DNA of 64,000 bases from Caldisericota bacterium (GCA_024655965.1 JANLFL010000002.1:286301-350300), one strand, 5' to 3'. Counted from the first letter of the stretch, positions 1 through 9,005 are shown. Numbers and translations: made by a program. Notes: generated by a model from the letters alone, not told the origin.

Positions 1-1452
1 TTCACCATAGACGGGGAACACCTCTCCTTCACCTTCACGGCCACTAACAGCCAGAAGTTAGGGTCAATTGAGGTATTGAAGCTTGACGGGGATACCCAAG
101 AACCCCTGGCAGGCGTCACCTTCACTCTATGGAAAGACGACGTTCAAATAAATGGGAGCAAGACCACCGATGAAACTGGAATTGTTTCCTGGGATAACTT
201 GACCTGGGGTACTTACACGGTCAAAGAGGATTCCGCCCCCGTCGGATATGACATTGCTCCTCCCCAAACAGGGACAATTGACGGAGACCACCTCGCTTTA
301 AAGTTTACTTTCCGTGATTACCGAAGCTTAGGAAAGGTGACTTTGAACAAAGTTTATGAAGGTACTCCTCCATCAGGAAGCGTCTCATTCACCCTCAGTG
401 GTCCAACTGGTTCAACAAAGGTTCTAAACGGTGCAGGGACACTTGTCTGGGAAAACCTGGAATGGGGAACCTACACTTTAAGCGAAAGCGCCCCCGAGGG
501 ATATTTAATTTCAGGACTTCCCCAAACTTTTACAATTACATCTAACACCCTGGAATACACATTCACTGCCACAAACACCCAGATTCGGGGAAGAGTTGAT
601 ATTACAAAAACGGGAGTAGCTGACCTTCCTCTTCCCGGAGTTGGTTTCACCCTTTACGTTGATGAAAACAAAAATGGAACCAGAGATCCTGAGGACAACA
701 CTGTTCAGGCTTCGGGGACTACCGATCTAAACGGGCAACTTTCCTTCCTTAACATACCCTACGGGTATTACATACTGGTAGAGAGCACAATCCCCACCGG
801 ATACCTCGGATTGCCAGACCGGCCTGTGGTTATTTCAAGTCAAGGTCAAGTCGTTACCTTTAACCTCGAAAACACTGTAATCACCGGGACCTTGACATTG
901 AGGAAAATTTCGACGGGTGGGACAGGTTTAGCAGGAGCCGAATTCACACTTTTTGGGCCGGATGGTGTAACTCCCGTTCGAGTCGGAACAACTGATTCAA
1001 ACGGAACTCTTACCTTCTACGGAATCCCATACGGGTCATACACTCTTAAAGAAACAAAAGCGCCAGAAGGTTACTACGAAATTTCCACAACCTGGAACGT
1101 GGTGATCAATTCCCAGGGAATAGTCATTAATCTGGGAGACATTGTGAACACCCCGGTCCCTCCTCCTCCAACACCAACTCCTCCACCACCGGAGACCCCT
1201 CCGCCTACTCCCCAAACCCCACCTCCTCCACCTACTCCTCAAACCCCACCTCCTCCCCCGACTCCAGAAGTCGGAGGGGAGACCGCAACTCCTCCTCCTT
1301 CGCCCACCCCCTCTCCTGAAGTCGGAGGTGAGACTGCTCTTCCTGTAACCGGGGTTCCCATCACCTATCTTGTGGGAATCGGAGCCCTCCTCTTGATCCT
1401 CGGCGGAGTTCTCTTCTTCATCCTCAGACGGGGAAAGAGGGAAGACTTCTAA
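1..1452 (+). CDS. LPXTG-anchored surface protein with SpaA/Cna-B repeats, 5' truncated
   Basis: The reading frame is open from base 1, so the gene starts before the window; the TTG at 76 lies inside a repeat and is not a real start. I see the tail of one and then four complete prealbumin-like (SpaA/Cna-B type) domains of about 85-100 residues, each with a 'GTYTLxE..PxGY' type strand. A proline/threonine-rich stalk follows, holding two copies of PEVGGETA. The C-terminus is a textbook sortase signal: LPVTG (1339-1353), a hydrophobic span of about 24 residues, then RRGKRE. The family forms pilus subunits or adhesins linked covalently to peptidoglycan, often stabilised by isopeptide bonds. No sortase gene is in the window. 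A strong terminator follows. The surface role is secure; what it binds is unknown. Confidence 0.9.
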   Translation, partial: FTIDGEHLSFTFTATNSQKLGSIEVLKLDGDTQEPLAGVTFTLWKDDVQINGSKTTDETGIVSWDNLTWGTYTVKEDSAPVGYDIAPPQTGTIDGDHLALKFTFRDYRSLGKVTLNKVYEGTPPSGSVSFTLSGPTGSTKVLNGAGTLVWENLEWGTYTLSESAPEGYLISGLPQTFTITSNTLEYTFTATNTQIRGRVDITKTGVADLPLPGVGFTLYVDENKNGTRDPEDNTVQASGTTDLNGQLSFLNIPYGYYILVESTIPTGYLGLPDRPVVISSQGQVVTFNLENTVITGTLTLRKISTGGTGLAGAEFTLFGPDGVTPVRVGTTDSNGTLTFYGIPYGSYTLKETKAPEGYYEISTTWNVVINSQGIVINLGDIVNTPVPPPPTPTPPPPETPPPTPQTPPPPPTPQTPPPPPTPEVGGETATPPPSPTPSPEVGGETALPVTGVPITYLVGIGALLLILGGVLFFILRRGKREDF

Positions 1453-1470
1453 AGGGAATTTGACCAAATA

Positions 1471-1504
1471 AAAAGAGGGCGGGGAAACCCGCCCTCTTTT
1501 TTTT
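1471..1504 (+). terminator. Rho-independent terminator after the LPXTG gene
   Basis: A GAGGGCGGG / CCCGCCCTC stem with a GAAA loop is flanked by an A-run on the left and eight T on the right. It lies 19 bases after the stop codon. The A/T symmetry means it could work in both directions. Confidence 0.9.
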
Positions 1505-1792
1505 CTTCCGGACCCAAAATTCCTTCAAGTTCCAAACTCCTCGGCGAAACCCCATTTCCCAAAATAAAACCCGGGAATTCCCCGGAGCCACTACTCCTTG
1601 TGAACTCAACTTTCCATTAAGGGCGAAAATTTTCAACCCGGAAAAAATACTTGGATTTCTAATTTTTAAAACAAACTTACCCCTTTAGGAACCATCGGGG
1701 ATTTTTAAATTCTTCTTCAGGAAACTGGCGCTTTCCTGGACCTGCCCGAATCTCCTTCAACCTCCGGGGGAAACGGGGTTAATTCCGCATCC
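1505..1792. other. Convergent intergenic region, no gene seen
   Basis: These 288 bases lie between the terminator of the LPXTG gene and the stop codon of the minus-strand cinA-like gene. I see no convincing reading frame, RNA or repeat. Confidence 0.6.
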
Positions 1793-2830
1793 TTAAGGGG
1801 CAGGCTCTTCAAGCAGGCTCCTTAAAAGAAGCATCGCCCAGCAGGCGCTTTGAAACCTGACTTCCTCCCGGCTTCCTTCAAAGAGAAACTTCTTTACCAT
1901 CACCCGGTTTTCTCCCGCAACGCAGATAAACACAGTCCCAACAGGGACTTCCTTGGTGCCTCCCCCAGGTCCTGCAAGCCCTGTGATTCCCACCCCGAAA
2001 TCCGCCCCTGATAGTTCCCTGGCTCTTTCAGCCATCGCCAGGGCAACATCGTCAGAAAAAACACCTCTTTCCAGGATCTCCCTTCCAACCCCCAGGGTGT
2101 TTGCCTTGGCCTCCGTCCGGTATGTTACCAGACCCTGATGGAAATAATTCGATGCCCCGGGCGTTTCGGTTAAAAGCTGAGAGATCAATCCTCCGGTGAG
2201 GGATTCAGCAACCGATACCTTCTTCTTTTTTAAAAGGAGCTCCTCCCCCAACTCCTGCCACAGAAACCTCTCCCCAAAGAAAAATAAATCGGATTTTATC
2301 TTCAAAAAATTTTGAATTTGAAAACTAACATCCTGAAAATAGACCTTGGAGCTCTCCTGATTCCCATCAAAAACGAAATGAAGCAAGGTGTGGCTTTCAA
2401 TCTGGAAAACTTGAAAATTCCCGGAAATATTTTTTAGGGATTCTAGGGCGGGGGGATCAACCTGGGGGAAGAGAAAATAGGTCTTTCCATAAGAATTTCC
2501 CAAAAGATTTTGTGGGAGATTTTCAGGGTTAAAAATGGAATCTGGAATATTTTCCAACAAAAAAACCGAGTTGCAGTCTCTCTTAAAAACTTGGATTCCA
2601 TCAAATTCCCCCTCTTTTACCCATTCCTCCTCAAGGAACGAAAGGGCGGACTCATGGTTCCCCACCAGAAAAAGGGGCCGATGGGAAAATCGGGAGGGAA
2701 GGTCCTCAATCCCTCCAGAACTGACAAGGATCTCTTCCCAGGCATATCCGGTTACATCTGCCATCTTCATTGCCCGGAGGAGTTTCCCCCGGGAGGGAAA
2801 TTTCCCAAAAAAGACGATGGAGCTTCTCAT
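1793..2830 (-). CDS. cinA: CinA-like protein: PncC amidase domain with degenerate N-domain
   Basis: The C-terminal part (about residues 195-340) is a clear CinA C-domain (PncC, nicotinamide-nucleotide amidase), with the SLTGGLIS and GITGLAGPGG motifs. This domain turns NMN into nicotinic acid mononucleotide, a pyridine-nucleotide recycling step. The N-terminal 190 residues have the position of the usual MoCF-like (COG1058) domain and keep faint traces (VSSGG near residue 36, a 'FPQVDPPALESL' stretch), but the usual phosphate-binding and acidic motifs are not recognisable. At 345 aa it is shorter than typical CinA (about 410). It is the last gene of the minus-strand run that begins with nadABC, which fits a role in NAD metabolism. 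Its ATG overlaps the upstream stop in an ATGA. Confidence 0.8.
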   Translation of the reverse strand: MRSSIVFFGKFPSRGKLLRAMKMADVTGYAWEEILVSSGGIEDLPSRFSHRPLFLVGNHESALSFLEEEWVKEGEFDGIQVFKRDCNSVFLLENIPDSIFNPENLPQNLLGNSYGKTYFLFPQVDPPALESLKNISGNFQVFQIESHTLLHFVFDGNQESSKVYFQDVSFQIQNFLKIKSDLFFFGERFLWQELGEELLLKKKKVSVAESLTGGLISQLLTETPGASNYFHQGLVTYRTEAKANTLGVGREILERGVFSDDVALAMAERARELSGADFGVGITGLAGPGGGTKEVPVGTVFICVAGENRVMVKKFLFEGSREEVRFQSACWAMLLLRSLLEEPAP

Positions 2831-3621
2831 GGCATGATCCTGGGGGCAGTTCGGGAAAAGAGGAAGTTAAAAGCCCGCTCCAGATTTCCCACCAGATCCC
2901 TCTTCGTATTCATGAGAAAAATCTTGGGGTTGATGAAGTAGATGTTTCCGTTCAAGGATTCCACTAAGGAATAGACTCTTTCCTTTTCCGCTTTAAACCG
3001 CTGGCGAATGGCGTAAACCATGTTATCCAGGATGTTCCGCTCGATCCTCAAGGTGGTATCGATGACCATCAAAGCACAATCGCAAGCCAGTTCCTCTTCC
3101 CTTTGGAGGAAGTTCTCAATTTCTGCATAGGGGACATTATTCGGGGGAGAGGATTTCCCTTCAAGGTAAAAGAGCCTCTCTCCCAGCAGGGCAAGGACGT
3201 CGAAATCCCCTCCTCCCGAAAGGCCCTCGAGCCTGACTGACCAGAGAGCCTCGGCAAGGAACTCCCGGTGTAAAACCTGAGCAAGAAACCACTCGAAGGT
3301 GGGTCCGAAGTTATCTGGGGAGGATTTGAAAAACAATAGCCCCTCCTCATTTTTCTCCACCAATCCCAGTCTCTGGTAAATGGGAAGGTATTTTCCCAAA
3401 GCCTCTTCGCTCCATCTATCCGAAAGAAGGGCAAGTTCCCCCTCTCCTACCCTTTTCAACTGGACGAGGTCAGCAAGGATCCTGCGGAAGTAATAATCCC
3501 GGAGAAGCTGATAAAATTCCTCCCAGTACTCTTTAAGGGGAGGAAGGATTACACTTTCAAGGCTGTTGGCCCCCACCACCTTGAACCCACGCCAGCGCAG
3601 TGAAGCCCTAATGTCACCCAT
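2827..3621 (-). CDS. Hypothetical protein with PD-(D/E)XK nuclease-like signature
   Basis: A 264-aa protein I cannot assign to a named family. The N-terminal half (residues 35-115) looks like a helical or winged-helix region. Residues 150-175 hold GGDFDVLALLG followed by FYLEGKSS, the D...ExK pattern of the PD-(D/E)XK nuclease fold. A helical stretch with NILDNMVYAIRQRF follows, and the C-terminal part contains YFINPKIFLMN. No signal peptide or membrane span. It sits between nth and cinA and overlaps cinA by 4 bp, so it is co-translated with a repair and a nucleotide-recycling gene. A DNA-processing role is an inference from the motif only. Confidence 0.6.
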   Translation of the reverse strand: MGDIRASLRWRGFKVVGANSLESVILPPLKEYWEEFYQLLRDYYFRRILADLVQLKRVGEGELALLSDRWSEEALGKYLPIYQRLGLVEKNEEGLLFFKSSPDNFGPTFEWFLAQVLHREFLAEALWSVRLEGLSGGGDFDVLALLGERLFYLEGKSSPPNNVPYAEIENFLQREEELACDCALMVIDTTLRIERNILDNMVYAIRQRFKAEKERVYSLVESLNGNIYFINPKIFLMNTKRDLVGNLERAFNFLFSRTAPRIMP

Positions 3622-3692
3622 ATTTCCTCAGGATAAAGTTAAGTCTGAAAAGGGATGAAGCGCAAGGGGGTGGACTTTTTAAAATCTTTCTT

Positions 3693-4379
3693 TTAGATGG
3701 AGGTATCTTTAAAAAAACTGCACAGGTCCTGAAGGAAGCAGGTTTCGCAGAGGGGCTTTGGGCGGCAGATGGTCCTCCCGTGCTTGATCAAAAGAAGGTG
3801 AAGCTGGAGGTGCAATCCCTCGGGGACCAACCTGTCCAGCTTTTCCATCGCCTTTTCAGGACTTTCCTTTTTTCCAATAAAGCCCAGCCTCTTCCCCACC
3901 CGAAAAATGTGGGTATCCACGGGGAAAAAGGGAAAACCGTAGGAGAAAAGAAGGACGCACCTTGTGGTCTTGGGACCAACTCCGGGAAGGGAAAGTAAAA
4001 AATTTAATAATGCCTCTTTCTCCCCCTCATCAGGGAGAGAAAAGCTCCCGAATTTCCCCTTGATCCTGAAGAGGGCTTCCTGGATTCGGGGAGCCTTCAA
4101 GCGGGAAAGCCCCGCAACCTTTATGGCTTCCTCAACCTTGGAGGTCGGAGCAAAAGCGACCTCCTCCCAGGAGGAAAAGGATTCTTTCAGGCGGGAAAAA
4201 GCAAGATCCCGATTTCGGTCGTTGGTATTCTGAGAAAGGATAGTGGAAATTAGCTCCTCGGTAGGTTCGGGCGGAGGAAAAGCGATTTCCCCGAAAAAAC
4301 CCTTGAGCCGAAGGAAGAGCTCTTCAAAGAAGCTTCTTCCTGGGTCCTGAGGAACTACTCCTTTGAGGTCGTTCGCCAG
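3693..4379 (-). CDS. nth: Endonuclease III-like DNA glycosylase with non-canonical start
   Basis: HhH-GPD base-excision repair protein that removes oxidised pyrimidines and nicks the strand. The helix-hairpin-helix is LPGVGPKT, the catalytic Asp lies in VDTHIFRVGKRLG, and the C-terminal 4Fe-4S cluster ligands are C-x6-C-x2-C-x5-C. The first in-frame ATG/GTG/TTG is a TTG at 4100, which would remove about 75-90 conserved N-terminal residues. The frame is open upstream through recognisable Nth sequence (STILSQNTNDRNRD) and into the end of rpsA. I therefore extend it to a CTG at 4379-4377, which has an AGGGG a few bases before it; this start is a guess and would overlap rpsA by 25 bp. A sequencing frameshift is the alternative. 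The glycosylase assignment itself is firm. Confidence 0.8.
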   Translation of the reverse strand: MANDLKGVVPQDPGRSFFEELFLRLKGFFGEIAFPPPEPTEELISTILSQNTNDRNRDLAFSRLKESFSSWEEVAFAPTSKVEEAIKVAGLSRLKAPRIQEALFRIKGKFGSFSLPDEGEKEALLNFLLSLPGVGPKTTRCVLLFSYGFPFFPVDTHIFRVGKRLGFIGKKESPEKAMEKLDRLVPEGLHLQLHLLLIKHGRTICRPKPLCETCFLQDLCSFFKDTSI

Positions 4380-5587
4380 ATATCCCCTAAAGTCGCCAGG
4401 TGTTCGACCCGTTCCTGGTTCTTTGCCTTGCTCTTCGGTGGGGGCGGGGTCTCCTTTTCCAGTTCGGTGGGTTTCATGGAGAGGGTGATCCTTCTTTCCT
4501 TCTTCTTCAGGTTGATCACCTTCACCAGCACCTCGTCACCCATTTTCACCACTTCCTCGGGTTTATTAACCTTCTCGTCGGCGAGCTCGGAGATGTGCAC
4601 CAGTCCTGAGATACCCTTTTCCAGTTCCACGATCGCCCCATACTTTCCGAGTTTAACGACCTTCCCCTGGGCGGTGGAGCCAACCGGATATTTCAGTTCC
4701 ACGTTCTCCCACGGGTCGGGCTCGGTCTGACGGAGGCTGAGGGAAATCCTTCCCTCCTCGGGGACAACCTTCAGGACCTTGACCTTGATCTCTTCCCCAA
4801 CGCTCACGAACTTTGAGGGATGCTTGGGAGCACCCCAGGAAAGTTCCGAGAAGTGAATCAGGCCATCAACCCCACCAACATCAACAAACACTCCCCAATC
4901 GACGATCCTGGAGACTTTTCCGGAAACGATGTCTCCCTCTTTAATTTTGGTGAAGACCTGGACCTTTTTAAGTTCCCTTTCTTCTTCCTCAACCTTGCGG
5001 GCAGAGCAGGTGAACTTTCGATTCTCCTCGTCCAGTTCGACGACCTTCAACCGCAGGACCTCACCAATCAGGTTCCGGTTTCCTCGCAGCTTGGAACCGA
5101 TCTGGGAACGGGGGACAAAACCCCAGATACCCAGGTCAACGAGAACCCCTCCCTTAACATTGCGGGCGATGGGAGCTTCAACCACCTTTCCTTCCTGGAA
5201 GGCCTCTTTAATCCTAGCCCAGGCCATTTCGTAGTCCGCCCTCTTCTTGGAAAGGATGATATTGCCCTGGTCGTCCTCAACCTTAAGGACATAAAGGGTG
5301 AGTTCATCCCCGACCTTCACCACGTCTTTTGCAGAGGAGACGGGCTCCCGGGACAATTCCTTCAAGGGAACGATTCCCTCGGACTTGTAACCGATGTCCA
5401 CGAGCGCGCTGTCGTTTTCCACGGCCACAACAAGCCCTTTAATCAGGTCCCCTTCCTTGAAAGTCCGGGATATGTACTTCTCAATAAGGGTCTCCGGTGG
5501 TTGTTCGTGAACCTGTTGCTCTTGAACTTCTCCTTGAGCTACCTCGTTTTCTAAACTTGCTTTTTCTAATTCTTCCACTTCAATCAC
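4355..5587 (-). CDS. rpsA: 30S ribosomal protein S1, four S1 domains
   Basis: 410 aa with four consecutive S1/OB-fold RNA-binding domains, at about residues 40-110, 125-195, 212-282 and 297-367; the best copies carry 'GxVxxIxDWGVFVDVGGVDGLIHxSELS'-type sequence. Four domains is the usual arrangement in Gram-positive-type S1, against six in proteobacteria. The protein helps the ribosome hold and unfold mRNA. The GTG at 5587 has an AGGAG placed too close; a second GTG at 5578 has better spacing to it, so the true start may be three codons later. The C-terminus is Lys/Pro-rich. It lies downstream of nadC in the same direction and ends with a TAG stop. Confidence 0.92.
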   Translation of the reverse strand: MIEVEELEKASLENEVAQGEVQEQQVHEQPPETLIEKYISRTFKEGDLIKGLVVAVENDSALVDIGYKSEGIVPLKELSREPVSSAKDVVKVGDELTLYVLKVEDDQGNIILSKKRADYEMAWARIKEAFQEGKVVEAPIARNVKGGVLVDLGIWGFVPRSQIGSKLRGNRNLIGEVLRLKVVELDEENRKFTCSARKVEEEERELKKVQVFTKIKEGDIVSGKVSRIVDWGVFVDVGGVDGLIHFSELSWGAPKHPSKFVSVGEEIKVKVLKVVPEEGRISLSLRQTEPDPWENVELKYPVGSTAQGKVVKLGKYGAIVELEKGISGLVHISELADEKVNKPEEVVKMGDEVLVKVINLKKKERRITLSMKPTELEKETPPPPKSKAKNQERVEHLATLGDIWRTTSKE

Positions 5588-5677
5588 TCTCCTGACACTT
5601 GCCCTCGAGGGGCGGTTTAGAAATACTTCCCGGGGGGTTAACTCCGGGGGGTTTCGACGCCTTTTCGGGCGGATTGG

Positions 5678-6505
5678 TTAATTTTCCTCCAATTCGAGGC
5701 TAATATCAAGGGCTTTCACAGAGTGAGTGAGGGCCCCCAAAGAAATATAATCCACGCCGGTTTCAGCGATCTCGCGGATGTTTTCTTCTGTTATTCCCCC
5801 TGAGGCTTCGAGGATCACTTTCCCCTTTCCTTTTTCCACGCACTTCCGGATTTCCGAGGGGGGCATGTTGTCGAGCATTATCCAGTCCGGGTTTCCCTCG
5901 AGGGCTTCTAAAAATTCTTCGAAATTCGTGACCTCGATTTCCACTTTGACCCCGGGCCTTAAATTTTCCCTGGCGGATTTCAATGCTTCCTTAATTCCTC
6001 CCTTGGCTCTTATGTGGTTATCCTTGATCAAAGCCATGTCGAAAAGACCCATCCTGTGGTTCTGCCCTCCCCCTGTGCGGACCGCATATTTCTCCAGGTC
6101 CCTCCAGAGGGGGGTGGTCTTCCGGGTATCGAGGATTTTGGCTTTTGTTCCCTGAATTATCCTTACAAAATTGTTTGTTCTGGTAGCGATCCCTGAAAGG
6201 TGGGAGAGCAAGTTCAAAGCAACCCTTTCTCCCCCCAGGATGGCCCTGGTTTTTCCCTTGATCCTTAAAAAGACGGTCCACGGAAGAAGGCGATCGCCTT
6301 CTTTCAAAATGATCTCTTCCTCCAGGTTAGGGTCCAGCAAGCGAAAGACTTCCAGAGCGAAGGGTACACCGCAGAGAATTCCTTCTTCCTTGGCAAGGAA
6401 ATAGCCCCTCGAGACATCCGTCTCCGGGATCAGGGCCTCGCTGGTAACATCCCCGGAACCAATGTCCTCGAGAAGGGCTTCCCTCAATCTTTCCTTTAAG
6501 TTCAC
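5678..6505 (-). CDS. nadC: Nicotinate-nucleotide pyrophosphorylase (quinolinate phosphoribosyltransferase)
   Basis: Converts quinolinate and PRPP to nicotinic acid mononucleotide, the third step of de novo NAD synthesis. Family hallmarks are TRKTTPLWRDLEKYAV, the GGGQNHRMGLFD motif that binds quinolinate and phosphate, and the C-terminal EASGGI and DYISLGALTHS barrel strands. I chose the GTG at 6505, which overlaps the nadB stop as GTGA and begins VNLKERLREALLEDIG as in homologues. A longer frame from GTG 6535 would overlap nadB by 34 bp and add a basic N-tail that is not conserved. It is translationally coupled with nadB. Confidence 0.95.
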   Translation of the reverse strand: MNLKERLREALLEDIGSGDVTSEALIPETDVSRGYFLAKEEGILCGVPFALEVFRLLDPNLEEEIILKEGDRLLPWTVFLRIKGKTRAILGGERVALNLLSHLSGIATRTNNFVRIIQGTKAKILDTRKTTPLWRDLEKYAVRTGGGQNHRMGLFDMALIKDNHIRAKGGIKEALKSARENLRPGVKVEIEVTNFEEFLEALEGNPDWIMLDNMPPSEIRKCVEKGKGKVILEASGGITEENIREIAETGVDYISLGALTHSVKALDISLELEEN

Positions 6506-8091
6506 TTGACCATCATCCTTTCCTCTCCTTCCCACTTAAAGCAGATGTGTTTTTTCCACCGAACATCGTCCCTTTTGGGGAAGTCAGACCTCTGGTGGGC
6601 TCCCCGGCTTTCATCCCTCATGAGAGCGGCTTCCAGGATCAGGTATGCCAGTGAGCAAGAATTGAAGAGCTGGAAGTCATCAACCGATGAAAGGGACAGC
6701 TTTTGGATTTCTTCCTGCCAGAGGGAAACTTGCTTGAAAGCATCCTCCAAACGCTCTTTGTTCCTGACTATTCCCGCCCCTTTCCCCAAAAGCGATCTGA
6801 GATCAGAAAGGGTAAAAGAGGGACGCTCCTCGACCAGCCCTTTAATATCCTCCGGAAAGGAGGGAGAGGGAGTTTTGCCCCTGCTTTCGCCCAATTTCTG
6901 GGCAAGCCGTCGAGAGAAGACCAATCCCTCCAGTAAGGAATTGGAAGCAAGCCTGTTTGCCCCGTGCACCCCCGTGCAGGAGGCCTCACCAATCGCGAAA
7001 AGCCCGGGGAGGGAAGTGAAACCCCAGGTATCAACGCTTACTCCACCCATTGAATAGTGAGCGGCAGGGGAAACGGGAATTGGCTGGGTTAAGGGATCCC
7101 ATCCTAAGGACCGGCACTTTTCGAGGATGGCGGGGAATCTTTTCTGAGCGGTCTCGGGAGGAATTGGCCTCATGTCCAGAAAGACGTGATCCACCCCTTC
7201 CTTCTGCATCTCCAGGAAGATGGAATGGGAGACGATATCCCTGGGCGCGAGCTCCGCAAGGGGATGATAGGAGGGCATAAAACGCTCCCCCTTATGGTTG
7301 AGGAGGACTGCCCCCTCTCCCCTTACCGCTTCGGAAATCAAAAAGCGGGGGGACTCGTCGTGGAAAAGAACTGTGGGATGGAACTGGATGAACTCCAGGT
7401 CACAAAGTTCTGCCCCAGCCCGATAGGCAATGGACAGCCCGTCCCCGGTGGTCCCTTCGGGATTGGTTGAGGGGGTAAGAAGGGAGGCGTACCCCCCGGT
7501 TGCCAGGACAACCTTTCCGGTCTCCACCACAAGGGGTCCTCCTTCGCCCAGGAGGATCGCGCCAACCACCGCTCCATTTTCGGTGAGCACGTCAACAAGG
7601 TAATTGTTCTCGAGAAATTTTATCCTTTCAAAGGAAAGGGCTTTCTCGTAAAGGGTTTTTATGATCTCATCACCGGTCCGATCTCGAACGTGAAGCACCC
7701 TCCTTGCGGAGTGGCTCCCCTCGCGGTTCAAGGAGAGGTGGCCTCCTTCCCGGTCAAAATTGACCCCCATCTTGACCAGGCCCTTGATCGCCGCCCCAGC
7801 CTCCCTCACCAAAACCCAAGCTGCTTCCTCGGAAGATAAGCCAGCTCCCGCCCGAAGGGTATCCTGAAGATGCAGGTAGGGAGAATCCCCGGGGCCAATT
7901 GCACAGGCAACCCCACCCTGGGCAAGTGAGGAATTGCTCACAAACGCCCTTCCCTTGGAAATCAGGAGAACCTCCCCCTCAAAGTTCAAAGCAAAAAAGA
8001 GGCCGGCAATACCCGTGCCGGCAACAAGAACCTCAGTTTTTATCCGGGGGAAATCCCTCATTTTTGAGGGGGGAATCAGATATCTTCTCAT
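6502..8091 (-). CDS. nadB: L-aspartate oxidase
   Basis: FAD-dependent oxidation of L-aspartate to iminoaspartate, the first step of NAD synthesis. The N-terminal FAD-binding site is visible as VLVAGTGIAGLFFA, followed by SSLAQGGVA, the substrate-region HVRDRTGDEI, and FIQFHPT. The succinate-dehydrogenase-like C-terminal part has the GVHGANRLASNSLLEGLVF signature and a helical tail. Length 529 aa is normal. An anaerobe would use fumarate or another acceptor instead of oxygen, as is known for NadB. The ATG overlaps the nadA stop by 4 bp. Confidence 0.95.
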   Translation of the reverse strand: MRRYLIPPSKMRDFPRIKTEVLVAGTGIAGLFFALNFEGEVLLISKGRAFVSNSSLAQGGVACAIGPGDSPYLHLQDTLRAGAGLSSEEAAWVLVREAGAAIKGLVKMGVNFDREGGHLSLNREGSHSARRVLHVRDRTGDEIIKTLYEKALSFERIKFLENNYLVDVLTENGAVVGAILLGEGGPLVVETGKVVLATGGYASLLTPSTNPEGTTGDGLSIAYRAGAELCDLEFIQFHPTVLFHDESPRFLISEAVRGEGAVLLNHKGERFMPSYHPLAELAPRDIVSHSIFLEMQKEGVDHVFLDMRPIPPETAQKRFPAILEKCRSLGWDPLTQPIPVSPAAHYSMGGVSVDTWGFTSLPGLFAIGEASCTGVHGANRLASNSLLEGLVFSRRLAQKLGESRGKTPSPSFPEDIKGLVEERPSFTLSDLRSLLGKGAGIVRNKERLEDAFKQVSLWQEEIQKLSLSSVDDFQLFNSCSLAYLILEAALMRDESRGAHQRSDFPKRDDVRWKKHICFKWEGEERMMVK

Positions 8092-8999
8092 GAAAGCTCC
8101 AGCATTCGAAGGAGGCTTTTCCTGGCACGGGAGGCTACCTCCATAGGCACTTCAACCTCCCCGGTTTCGTCCTTCAGGCAATTAAGGAGAGCGACAGCGT
8201 CAGTCTTTTTCATATTCGGGCAAAGAAGGAGGGGTGAGGCAAGGAAGAACTCCTTTTCCGGGTTTTCCTTTTTCAACCGATAGATCAGCCCCTCTTCAGT
8301 CCCGATGATGAAACTACCTGAGGGATCCTTTTTGGCGAACTTCAACATTCCTCCGGTCCCCAAGACCTGGTCAGCCAACTTTCTCACCTCCGGGCGGCAC
8401 TCGGGATGAACCAAGACTTTGGCCTCAGGATGAAGGGCACGGGCTTTGAGGATGTCCTCCGCCATGAGGCGGAAATGGGTGGGGCAAAACCCTGGAAAAA
8501 GGTGCACCGTTTTTCGGGAATTCTCCTTGACCCAGCCTCCCAGGCCCTGGTCGGGGACGAAAATGACCTCCTCTTGGGGAATCAGTTCCACGATCCTCAA
8601 AGCGTTGGCGGAAGTGCAGATCACATCGGAGATCGCCTTCACCTCCGCAGAGGAGTTGATATATGTTACGATTGCAGATCGGGGGAATTGCTCCTTCATT
8701 TTCAGGACCTTCTCCTTCGAGGCCATGTTGGCAAGCGGGCAACCCGCACCACGAACAGGCATCAGAACCCTTTTCCCGGATAAAATCCGGGCAACTTCCG
8801 CCATGAAGTACACACCGCAGAATACGATCAAATCCCGGTCAGTTTTTTGAGCCTGAAGGGAAAGCTCCAGGGAATCCCCCACGAAATCGGCGACATCCTG
8901 GACCTCGGGGATCTGATAATTATGGGCGAGGATTAAAGCCCTCTTCTTTTCCTTTAAAGACAGGATTGCTTCTTTCCACAATTCCTGATTTTCAGCCAT
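8088..8999 (-). CDS. nadA: Quinolinate synthase A (4Fe-4S)
   Basis: Condenses iminoaspartate with dihydroxyacetone phosphate to quinolinate. The three cluster cysteines of the family are seen in FCGVYFMAEVA, CTSANALRI and the late LLLCPNMKKTD; the N-terminal LAHNYQ and HPECRPEV motifs are also present. Length 303 aa is standard. It is the first gene of the nadABC run. The start has no Shine-Dalgarno sequence; a TATAAT sits six bases upstream of the ATG, so the mRNA may be leaderless. Confidence 0.95.
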   Translation of the reverse strand: MAENQELWKEAILSLKEKKRALILAHNYQIPEVQDVADFVGDSLELSLQAQKTDRDLIVFCGVYFMAEVARILSGKRVLMPVRGAGCPLANMASKEKVLKMKEQFPRSAIVTYINSSAEVKAISDVICTSANALRIVELIPQEEVIFVPDQGLGGWVKENSRKTVHLFPGFCPTHFRLMAEDILKARALHPEAKVLVHPECRPEVRKLADQVLGTGGMLKFAKKDPSGSFIIGTEEGLIYRLKKENPEKEFFLASPLLLCPNMKKTDAVALLNCLKDETGEVEVPMEVASRARKSLLRMLELS

Positions 9000-9005
9000 C
9001 GTTTT

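Noticed and set aside
1036-1467. 143-aa minus-strand frame antisense to the LPXTG gene
   Set aside because: Arg/Trp/Gly-rich product arises from the Pro-rich repeat on the other strand; no start site or family.
4820-5554. 244-aa plus-strand frame
   Set aside because: Antisense shadow of rpsA; the minus-strand S1 domains are unambiguous.
5620-5660. CCGGGGGGTT direct repeat as rpsA leader element
   Set aside because: Two ten-base copies 15 bases apart, but no stable fold or known S1 leader motif is evident.
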